The notes under the pieces were generated by a model. That model searched no databases. It had not been told where the DNA came from and saw only the letters and a program-made list of their open reading frames with translations. DNA of 64,000 bases from Pycnopodia helianthoides (lineage: Eukaryota; Echinodermata; Asteroidea; Forcipulatida; Asteriidae), in the NCBI GenBank assembly GCA_032158295.1, contig CM063258.1, positions 5,226,583-5,290,582 of the forward strand, given 5' to 3'. Positions 21,201 through 33,200 of this stretch are shown here, piece by piece. The first letter of the stretch is position 1. Each line of letters opens with the position of its first letter. The position numbers and the translations under genes are program-made.

Positions 21201-24200
21201 TCTATCATCAGCAGAGTGGGGACAGCAGAACAATGGAACACAAAAGGAACAATGCTGTCCTCACAATGGAATCCTTTGTACTTTTTTGTGTCCTCACATT
21301 TTTTTGTGTGCGCTTTAGTCTATGGAGAGTGTTAAGTTAGAGGGACAAAGGAAAGTCCGCACAACGATAGCAATGCAGTATTCTCCACAGACTTTTTGGG
21401 GGTGGGCGGCAAGGCGTAAACAAAATGGCGCCCGTCGATATGATGTCATCAAAATGGCGCCCGTTGGTATATGAGTCATCGGACGTGAAAGCAAAACACA
21501 CTTGAGATAATCCTTTTCTTAAAACAATGATGTTATTAATCCCCGGGCCCCCGACACTATCTAAGGAGAATGATTTACATCCATTTCGGTCGAACTACAA
21601 CCTAAATTGTAAAAACTAATTCAAAAAACCTCCAATTAGTTATACATTTTCCTCTGTGCACCGCGCCAAAAACAATGAATTTATGTATATTACATGAAAG
21701 GGAAAACATTTTATGTTTTCCTTAAATTAGTAATGTACTACAGTACACGCGTCTGGAGGAGTTTCCTTCCTCCATTGGTACACGTAGGTTGTACTGCAAT
21801 TTATTGTTTTAGAATAATTTATGAATGACATGTTTGTGCAGCGTATTTGTTTTGTTTGTCTCTCTATATCTCTCTTTTTTAATTGACAAAATAAAAAACA
21901 ACCCACAGCTGTTTATTTAGAATAAACTGACTAAATTTATGCTGGTGTTTCTGCTGTGCTGTAAACCATAAAAGCTGAGTGTGATTGGCATATGTCCTTT
22001 TTTTTTTTTTTTTTTTTTTTCCCCCTTCGTTTTTTGATAAATTAATGGGTTAAAAATTAAAATATAAAGGGAAGTGAAACTGTATTTTATGTCAGGGTTT
22101 CTGCGGATCCTGAAAAAGTATTAAATTGAACTAGCCAAATTCAGGGCCTTAAGAAGCATTAAAAAAATATTAAATTCAGTTATTTGAGGTCTCAAAAAAA
22201 TGGATGAAGCGTGCAATGAATTTGAATCGGCTCGTAAAGAACCGAATTACACAACGTGTAAAAAAGTAATATAAAGTGTGAGCGGGTACAGCTGTTCCTC
22301 CCCCTGCTTTATTTACTTATTTTAGCATCAAAATGGTCTTCAAAGTCTCAAATTTGACTTTTTAAAGTGTGCAGATACCCTGTATGTTTCAAATCCCACC
22401 AATAATCATTGAAATATTTAAGTTAATACAAATTTGTAATTTGTCTGTGGCAGTCAAATAACGCAATAGACAAATTTTCGAACGTTTAAACATTGTTCAT
22501 GAATTTTGTTGTTGTTTCAATTACTGTCAATTTTGTTTCTGACCTGCTCATGAAGCTGTAGAAAATGGTCATGCCTGTGTGCACTATTGTGCCAGGATAA
22601 TTTCCATCCTCACTGCATTTCAATGGTTTTTTTTATCAATTTCCCATCATCTGTATTACACTCTAGGTGATGACTTCACCCGTTCCTATGACGACCATCT
22701 TAACAATGGCTTTGCAGACGCCGAAGAACTGGTGCGAGATTTCTCCTGCTATCAGGTACGTGTCGATTTGCAGCCTGCAGTGCCAGATTAAGACTTTATT
22801 CAGGAAAAACAGGTTAATAATGATAATAATGATAATAATACTGACTTATATAGCGCTTTATCACACCGATTGGCGTCTCAAAGCGCTCAGTATTTTTTCC
22901 TGCAAGGTATGCGGAGCTACGTTTCAGAGCTAGGTTCAGAACTTCATTTTTTTTAAATGCAGCATTTTCCCTTAAGAGTGGATCTGCTGGCCAAATATCA
23001 TAAAGAAGGAGATTTCTTATGTCGAGCTGGCTAGTTGCTCAAGCTACATTATGTACATGTGCTCAAATCTATAACAATGGCAATATGCAGTTCTGTTAGT
23101 GCTTTATTACACCTGACAGGCTTCACAAAGCATTATTTTAACGGCAGGTATGCAGAGCTATTTTGCATCATGAGAGTTGAGACCTTTGTACTTAGATCTA
23201 CACAGCACCTTGTAAGGGTTAATTACAAGGTGATGTGGCGCAATCTGCAGCCGGCCATGCTAGAAACTCTGCGGCAAACCCTCGCTCTGAACGAAAAGTG
23301 AACCGGGTTCTTTTTGCATGCTTTACGTTAAACAGACGTTAAAGCAGACTGTACAATTACATGTACATTCAATCTGGGCCCAATTTCATGGCTCTGCTTA
23401 CCGTAAGCAAAGAATCGGCGCTTGCGGAAGCAGGGACTTCCGCGCTTACGTCAAGCGTATTTCACGGGTTAGCGGGGATTTTCGGCTTGTGCGCGTGCGT
23501 ACTCCACGTTACTGGGCATTCTACGCTTACACAGCTAGCGCAGGAATTCGGCGCTTGAACAGCAAGCGGAGAATGGTCACCGCAAGCGCAGAATTCGGCG
23601 GTAAGCAGAGCCATGAAATTGGGCCCAGGTCCTTGCTCAATGGAAGGACAAAGCAAATAAAATATCTCTTGCTTGAGGGGTAACATGAAAAAGATTTTAT
23701 TGTAATGTTTTTAAAAAAAATTTTTATCGAATGACAGGCGGAATCGATGGACCACAATCCGTCTGATCACACCATGTTGGATAACACCAGCCTGACAGAC
23801 TTTCTCAACCCCGACGTCCAGAACCAATGGATGGAAGAGGATCAAGACCAGAACCCATGCACTATAGGGGGTAATTCAAATATACTGCTCCTCATTATGT
23901 AACACAACAGTTCATGTTTTTGTTTTCTTCTTGGTTTTTGTGCACGCTATACATGGGCTCATTTCACCTTGGCAAAATGTAAAACCAAATTACTGTCTGG
24001 TGTTGTTGAGCAGTTTTCTTGCACATGGCTGTATTTCTGGTGGAAATATTTTTTTAACATTTGGTAATGGTATAATTTTTCAAAAAATATATATATTTGT
24101 AGATTTTAGAAATATTTAGGTTTTCTACTAAGCAGCCATTTGTGATGTAGATTTGAAAAATGTCTGGTACAATGACTTGCTTAGTCACAAGATAGTGCTT

Positions 24201-27200
24201 AGATTTGAATTCCTCAGACTGTATCGACAGTTATTGTGTCACTTGCAAGCTTTTGTACAGCGACCTCCAGATGGGCAAAGCCTGGTACCATCGAGCCATT
24301 CACATTCATTTAGAATTGTGTATGGGTGTTCGCCGTCTCTTACATAACCAGGCAAAAGCTAGCCCTGAACCATGTGACATGGCAACTGTCGATATAGTTT
24401 TATTATTATTATTCCGGTTTATTAAAAACTCTGCACTTGTAGCCAAAGGCTTAATTGAGACGATGCATACAACAGGATCAAATAGAAAATGAACATAGGC
24501 TTACATCACATGCATCACAGTAAACAAAAAAACATAGTCTCGAGGAGTTCAAATTTTAAGAGGTTTCAGATACTAAGCAAGTTATTGTATCAGACATTAT
24601 TCAAAATCCAACTCGTTAACTCGTTGACTGCCTCCTACAAGTATACTCGTAGAGAATGAAAGGGCTTTGTATTGTTAATTGAATACACTGGCATCACCGA
24701 GAATGCAACAAATACGCCTCTGGCAGTGGTGAGGACATACATCCTTAGAATTTGTATGTTCAATTTTTGTGTGTGTATAGTACCCATTTGGTATGCGCGC
24801 ATGCGCACCGCACTTGGCAAATGGGAACGCCCTACGAATCTATGACTGGCAGTCAACGTGTTAATGACTTAGTGAAACCAGTCATGTAAAAGTAAGTTTG
24901 ATATTTCAAAAGACGATTATTTACCCCTCCCCCAGGTCTGATCATCAAATCGGAGCCTCTGTCGCCCCCTCCCTCGTCATCGTCATCGGACGCTTCAGGC
25001 GATACATTCCCAGCAGTCACAGTACGTAGCCAATCTCCCTTCTCTTTCTCTCTTGAACTAATAATAATAATAATAATAAACAACATTGATATAGCGCTTC
25101 ATACAAAGTGTTTCTAAGCGCTTTACAAAAGATCATATATATAAATGAACAATAGCTTATAAACATCAAAGAAAGCAACCATGAAGTTGAATTAAATAGG
25201 TAAGTCTTTAATCTAGTTTTGAAAGTGTTCCGAGTTGGAGAATCACGTATGATGATGGGGAGATTGTTCCAAAGCTTGGGGGCAAGGCTCAATTTGGTAG
25301 AGACTCTGTCAAAATTCAAGCCTTGTTTAGATCTAGACTAACACCATAAGATCAGGGCTGGGCATTTACACTGGACCCTCAGGCCCGAGGCCGGCAATCT
25401 CAGAGTCGGGATAGTAAACTCTTATGTTGATGGGGAGATTGTTCCAAAGCTTGGGGGCACAAACGGAGAAGGTTCGTTCAAGTATGGGTACGGGGAGTCG
25501 GGGACCAGGAGATAGTTGCAGGTGTAACTGAGGATGATGATCGGAGATGTATGGAGGTAGTTTGCAGTTTGGTTGGGATGAGTTCTTTTGATGAATGATG
25601 GAGCTAATCCATTTACGAGCCTTGTACGTAAGAAGGAGGACCTTAAATTGAGCTCGTTGTGGTATAGGCAGTCAATGTAGAGCTTGAATGATTAGGGTCA
25701 TGTGTGAAATGAATTATGAAACCATACTGAACGGTTAAAAAAGAATTTACTAGAAACCAATTTTACATACACGAAGTAGGCTGTCATGCAGCTTAGGTCA
25801 CCTAGCAAGGAGGTATGACAACAGGGCCCAATTTCATAGAGCTGCTAAGCAGAACAATTTGCTTAGCATGAAATTTCTTCATTGATAAAAACAGGATCAC
25901 CAACCAAATTTCCACATGATTTTCAGGATAAGCAAACAACAGCTGAATACCAGTAACAAGCAATATGCAACACATGGACATTTGGTTGGCAACCCTGTTT
26001 TTATCAATGAAGAAATTTCATGCTAAGCAAATTGTTGTGCTTAGCAGCTCTATGAAATTGGGCCCTGGTGGGCGTGCAAAACAAGCAACTGGACTCCAAG
26101 AAACCGAACAAGAAACAGAGGGAGACAAAACAGAAGACGGAGAGATGAACTGAGTACATATAGAGGCGTTGCTTGGCAACAGACGGCTCAGGATAGAGTG
26201 AAATGGAGCATTGGTAAAGAGGCTTTCCTCCTGCAGTGGAGTCAGCTAGGCTAGAAAGAAAGGAAAGGCTGTCAGGCACTTAATTTTATATTGCCATATT
26301 TTTAATACGTATACTTTTGAAGAGGCTCAGGAAGTTGACGCCTGAAATAGAAAAATAATCTCCTGCACTTGATTTTCAATCCTCTAAAGCTCCAGTCCTC
26401 CAAGGCTACGGTAGCACTCAATGATTATACAATTTTAATAGCACAGCGCAGTAACTATTGTGAACGACGACAGGTCAACGCAAGACTGGCTTCTATTTTT
26501 TACACACAAGTTTACAATTCACGATTCAACTATCTCTCAAAAAATACAATACATCTCTGATCGGAAGATTATCTAAACACAAAGCGATATTCACAGAGAG
26601 TTCTAGGATATGATCTCTCGCAGATTTAATTGCATTCAGAGCCATGCTCCCTACAAAATCAACAGTGTAGACTGTGCAAGTCTCGCGCATATCGAAACTG
26701 AGAAAACAAATAAAACGAAGATTTTACTTTTCCATGAAAGTCAAATATCCGTTTTAAATTCTATTCATGCAAAATTCTTGAAAATAAAAACACCCTTAGC
26801 AAATTGTTATATTAATAATTGTTTTAAATTACAGTGAAACCAAGTTAAAACTGGGGACATGCGTATTTTTTGAAACCCCTTTTGCCGATCCTGTCTAAAT
26901 TTTTGCGACATAAAATACTTAATCGTTTACAAGTATCAGGAAACAGAAGTCAAGTCTTAATGTCAGGTCAGGTTTTCCTTGTTGATTTGTTAATTGATTT
27001 GATTGATGGTTAAATTTTACTTTCCCAACAATATGATGTAATTTTTTTTAAAGCCATAAACTATGTTGAACTTAAGTATTTGAAGAGACAGAATCGCACA
27101 CACGTTAAACTCAATATGGATGGGACTTCACCTTAGATCTTCATCGTCATCCCAGTTTGCACCAGGTCCCCGTACCAACACACGATACGGCGATAGAGCC

Positions 27201-30200
27201 TTCTCAGTATGTGCCCCCACATTATGGAACAGTCTCCCCTCCTACATCCAGAATGCTCAGACAATTGGCAGTTTCAAAACACAATTAAAAACCCATCTTT
27301 TCAATGGTTTCCATCAGTGCCAATGAGATTACAATAATTTTCCACATAGTCTAATGATATTTGTCTCTTCTAAATAGCCTGTTATATTGTATATTTCGTG
27401 TACCTTTTGTATTATTATTGTATATTTCTAGCTTTAATTTTCCCGTTTGCTTACTTAATCGTTTATATTTACTTTGTGAAGCGCTTAGAAACTTATTTAG
27501 TATAAAGCGCTATATAAATGTAATCATTATGATTATTATTATGGGACCAACTTGGTCCTGTAAGTTTGAATACGCACGATACAAGCACAGTCTGTATCAA
27601 AGAATATTGTTTGGTGCTCTCTCTTACTCAAAGCTAAAATGGAAAAGAGACCAAGTCCAAAGGTCGCTCACACCAACCCATGTGTTTCAAGAAAATATGC
27701 TAATCACAATATTAGATAAGACACTTGAACACTGAGGGCGCACTTGGGTGCCGTACAGTCATATTTTTAGTTCTGCCTATTTGCTTTCTATCGTCTTGAG
27801 CACTCTGTTCCCTTTTTGCCCCCACAATGATGACTGAGTTTGAAATTCAAAATTTAACAACAAATTGTGTTTCTTTTTTTTGCTTCTTCAGAATTTCCCC
27901 AACCCCTACCTCCAAGTCAAACTAGAGTCTCCTCCATTGACGCCACCGAGGGACAGTGCCGACGTTTCAAACTTCACCCCGACCAGCGGGCCTGATAACT
28001 GCTCTACCGTGGTGCCAACGGGTATTTGCATCGGGCCTAAGAAGACTCTGAAGACCAAGGGGATGCCGATCGCCCCAAAGCCCGCTACGGGACACGTCCA
28101 GAAACCCACTGCAAACGGTGAGATCAGGAGGAGGTAGTAAACCCTGGAGGATGAGCCTCTTATCGGCCATTTTGGAAACCACAAAAAGGAATGCCATCAA
28201 ACAAACAAAATATTAAAAAGTACAGACGCCAAGTTAGAATGGGAAAAAATTTGGCTTGTTGAAATAGAGAATGGCTGGCTGTATTTTGAAAGTCTCAAAT
28301 TATTGTTCAACTTTTACTCGGCGGGACCGAGACGCCCAGAAAATATTACCCGGATCTGGGAAAATGAAATGAGACATTTAGTTGACTCGACTTGTCTTAA
28401 TATAGACCATGTTACATTTGTTTACAGAGTGGTGACCTCGTACATTATAATGCTATTCCTGACGGGCAAGATGCTACACAGGCTCAATGGGAAACTTTAT
28501 ATTTTGTGTCATCATTTTCACATAAATTCAAAATTTACAAAAGCAACAGCTGTACAGCTTTTGAGATGTCCCCCCTTTCTTCATATCAAAAGTTGAGGAA
28601 AATCAGACAGTGCGATCTCCATAAAACATAAGATTTGTTGTATTCTTCCATTGAGCCGTGTACAAATGGGCCCGCCGGAAGTCCAGGCTCTGTGGCTCTT
28701 TTGTAAACATGTGATGTCACAGGACACATGGTCTATAACCCTGAGAGAGCTCCTCATTTGCAATGAACAATATTTTTAAGTTGATTTTGTATGTTTTCGT
28801 CGTTGTTTTTTTTTTCCAGTTCGGCAACCCCTTGTACTAACCCAAGCTGACGTCGCGCAGCTGACCGCCCAGGGCATTATAAAGTGCCAGCCACCCCCAA
28901 CCAAACAAGCCAAAATGTCCACTAGCCAGTCGGTATCTGTAGCGAGCGTTCCCATCGCAACCAAGACAGCAGCAGCGGCACCTGAACAACCACAGCAGCA
29001 AGGAATGCCGTCTGATGTGGACGTAAGAAATAGTTTCCGTTTGTTTTGTGGCTGGGGGGTTGGGGGGTGTATATGCAAGTGTTCTGAGTGGATGGGGGTG
29101 TAGGGGGGGGGGGGCTCAAAGCCAAGCCCTGTAATAATATTATGGAATTGAAATATCAACTGATTTTTGTAACTGAGGAAGTCAGTGTGTTCATCATTTA
29201 CAGTATGATTTTGACAGTACATTTACACTGAAACCATTGCCAATAGACCGTGCAAGTCTCGCACGTATTCAAACCTTGGGACCTGTTAAAATGCACGAGT
29301 TTGTTTCCTTCACGCGTTGAGGCAGTGTACGTGGGACCAAAGTGGTCCCGAAACTGTTCGATTACGCGCGAGACTTGCACAGTCTGTAGACCTTAGTTGC
29401 ACATGACGTCATTTGGGAAGAGCACCTGCGTCTAGAAGTATAACAAAAAAGAGTTGCTCATTGGCCCATCCTGTGCGTTGCGCGTACATAGCTGTGTGTT
29501 TTCGTAGATGGATTGCACATGGCGTCATTGAACACCATCTTTGATGAAAAACAACTCGCAGACCATGATAGCCTTTCACTGGTGCACGGTTCACCAGCGA
29601 TGGCAGCCAGTGCAAGGGATCTATCGTTTCATCATCGTTTTCTACCCCCTGAGGATGGCATCATGAAGAAGACAAAGCATAAAGCTCGTTATATAAATTA
29701 GAAATAAAATAAAGGAAGTTACCTTTCAATTGTTCTTCAGATGCGGGCGTGGAAGAGGCAACAGCGCATGATCAAGAACAGAGAGTCGGCCTGCCTGTCT
29801 CGAAAGAAGAAAAAAGAAGTAAGTGTTTTACAGTGCCTTTTTTAGAACTTCCAAAATTTCTTCAAATCTGTGAGTTGTTTAGTTTTTTTGTTTCAAGGGT
29901 TGGTACAGTATCTGTTTTTGTGAAGAGTATATTCTGTCCAATCCTTGAGTTTGCAAGAAATATATTGGCAAATCTAAACCTTAAAACTGTTTTCTGAAAT
30001 AGGTACACTCTTTTTAAAAAAATGTTTGGTTGTGGTTTAATGCTTAATTGAGTTGCTGAGCCAGCAATTTAAACAAATTACAGATACAAATACAGTGTCA
30101 CTTCCATTTTCACAACCGGCAAACTTTTGGGTTGAAATTTGAAAGTTTTCTTGTGTAATGCGACATCTGTTGTTTTGTTGTTTTTAATGTTCCTGTTTTC

Positions 30201-33200
30201 ATAGTGCAGTGCAGTTTAAGTCAGTTGTTTACATTTTCATTAATTTGTTGTTGTTGTTGTTTTGTCTCCAGTATTTACAAGGGCTTGAAGGGAAGATGGA
30301 TGAAATCGATGTCGATAATACAAGACTGCGAGAAGAGAATTGTTTACTGAGGAAAAGAGTAGAAGAACTGCAAAAAGAGGTAGGCATTCATTAACCCTCC
30401 TACTGTCTGACCATTCAATTTTATCCACTGTGGTTTGGAATGATAGATAAACTATGCCAGCCTGCAACATGATATCATGCGGTGAATGCATCTGCACAGG
30501 TCACTGTCAACCCTCCTACTGTCTGACCATTCAATCTAATCCACTGTTGTTTTGAATGAACCTTTGCCAGCCAGCATTATGATATCATTTGTTGAATGCT
30601 TCTACACAATACACAGTCACCCTCCTACTGTCTGACCATTCAATCTCATCCACTGTTGTTTTGAATGAACTTTTGCCAGCCAGCATTATGATATCATTTG
30701 TTGAATGCTTCTACACAATACACAGTCAACCCTCCTACTGTCTGACCATTCAATCTCATCCACTGGTTTTGAATGACAAAATAAACTAAGCCAGCCTGCA
30801 GTATAATATCATGCGGTGGATGTATACACATAACAAACATTAGTTCTGGGCAGAGTGATGCCACCATACACAACCCGTGCAGTTCAATGGATTCAAATGG
30901 TCGGAAAAATGTTACTAAGTGGAGGACAGTTTTGATAAATGTCATTCTTATCATTATTATGGTATATGAAAATAACCCACAACAAGAATTCAAAAATAAT
31001 GTACAAGAAGTATGTATGCTGAACAATAAAAGTGTACAAAATGTATTTTTGTTATTTTTTGTTTCAGAACAATCGGCTGAGGAAACTTCAGTCCATGTTA
31101 CCGTCCGCTAAGAAGACGAGCAGCTGCCTCTTGGCGTTAGTGCTACTCGTTGGCTTCAATCTTGCCCCCTTCAGGTGAGTCATAGTCTGTTTGTTCAATT
31201 CCATTTTACAGAGTGTCTATTTTAAAAAAGCGTCTATTTTACGGAGCATCTATTTTACAGAGCGTCTATTTTAAAAAAGCGTCTATTTTACAGAGCGTTT
31301 ATTTTACAGAGCGTCTATTTTAAAAAAGCGTCTATTTTACAGAGCGTCTATTTTAAAAAAGCGTCTATTTTACGAAGCGTCTACTTTACAGAGCGTCTAT
31401 TTTACATAGTGTCAGTGCAAACACGTTGTATCTCGATTTGCAAAAACGTTGTAGCTTGCATGAAAAGGTTCTGTACAAAAATGTTGTATCTCGGTGCATA
31501 CCTATTATGTTTACTTGTTTTGTGTGTACATCCGGGCTATTTTAAGCCAGATACAACAATTTGACGATTTTCAAACTCGCGTGTAACGTAAGTGCTATTT
31601 TAGGAGATACAACGTTTTGGCACTGACACGACTAGAGTATCTATTTACAAAAGAAACTGAGAAGATTTAGACAAAATCTCAACGACCCATGATTTTCTCT
31701 TCACAGTATTTTCAGCTCGCCACAGAAGGATGACTACTCGACGGCGCACCACGGCCGGGCGCTCCTCGGCTATTCCGAGCCCTCGAGTTCTCTCGACCAA
31801 TCACGGGAGAGTACGCTGCGGCAACAGGCAGAGAAGATTGCGATAGAGAGGGCGATATTTAATACAACGAACAACGAGGGCGTGCCAGAGTCACCGATGA
31901 CCCGTAAGGAGTTGATGGTCATCAGGGACATGGCCGAGTACATGCTGTCCAAGGGGGGACCGTCCTGCCCCAAGCTGAATATGACTGAGTCACATAGGTG
32001 AGTAGAGATTAAAGACCCTTGCGCCAGCCTGCAATAGCGTATCAAAAGTATCCACTGCCTTTAGACAAGCACACAAGGTACCTTTGTTGTTTCGTTTACA
32101 AGAAAGTTTATGTTGAGAATGTTCTGTTTGTTGTCAGACTTGCGGATGTTCTGATGGGCTGGGCACAGAACCATCAAGATGAGCAGAAGAAATACAACAA
32201 GGAACAGCAGATCAAGAAACAAAAAATGGTAAGGAAAATTAGGGGGGAAAACTTCAGTTAATCAATTTGTCCGTTTGTGGATCCCACATAGACAGACCCT
32301 TTAACTACAGCATCCCTCCGTTCAAAGTATTGTAACCCAAAGGGTGGGATCGAAATTAGTCAGGGCCCCTTTGTGTACCTCGGATTCAATATGCATCATC
32401 AGGGTTGTATAGAGGGAACGTGACGAAGAAGATCCGAAGCCTGATCATGGACAAATGTATTCTCTCTTGCAGAAAGCCCCGAGGAAGAAGCCGACGAAAC
32501 GCAACCCGTTCAAGCGGACTCCGCCACCCCTTCAGGTCGACCCGAATGAGAGGAGCCTACAGGTTTACGACAGTCTGTTCCAACGGACCTACGATAGTCT
32601 CCTGGATGCCCTGAACAGGCGAGACGACACGTTCTACGTAGTGTCGTTCAGAAGGGTAAGGACATGAAGGGTTAATACACGGGATCTGGTTCCCCCACCC
32701 CCCCCCCCCCGAAAAAAATACTAACTGGACAATACCAGCAGCATAGTCTTTGTTTCACCCGATTCATAACTCAAAAACTTCAAAACTTAACTGAAAGTAA
32801 ATAATGATAAGTGCTTTGTAGATGAAGCACTATATGAAAACTAACTATTATTATTATTATTAGTAATGTCTGGTACAACTACTTGATTGGTCACAAGAGG
32901 TGAACACTCAAATTGGATTCCCCGTTGTTTTGTCACATGGTTCAGGGCAAGCTTTTATAGAGCAGCAGGCTCCAGATTGCCAGATTGGCAAAAACTGGTA
33001 CCATTGTGCCATATGCATTCATTTAGAATTGTGTGTGGGTGTTCGCTGTTTGTCTTTGGCACAGAGTGAGTTTATTGAACGATACAGCTGGCTTGTCTGC
33101 CGCCCCCTAGCGTTTAAGAGTCCAGTTGCAGATTGAAATTGTTTCTCATCTGTTTGTTTTCGTTTGTAGGATCACATGTTGCTACCAGCTACAGCCCATA

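Larger units (their letters stand above)
15222..22666 (+). other. ATF6 intron 1 (7.4 kb), repeats only
   Basis: Holds the CCTTCAAAATCCT repeat (16.33-16.69 kb), the foldback elements at 17.1, 17.5 and 21.06 kb, tRNA-like SINE heads at 19.03 and 20.58 kb, poly-G runs at 18.25 and 18.63 kb, and a T-run at 21.99 kb. One open frame (19,970-20,155) looks mildly protein-like but is unrecognised. Confidence 0.7.

Noticed and set aside
28776..29222. 148-codon minus-strand frame
   Set aside because: Antisense to ATF6 exon 6, which is supported by splice sites and phase.
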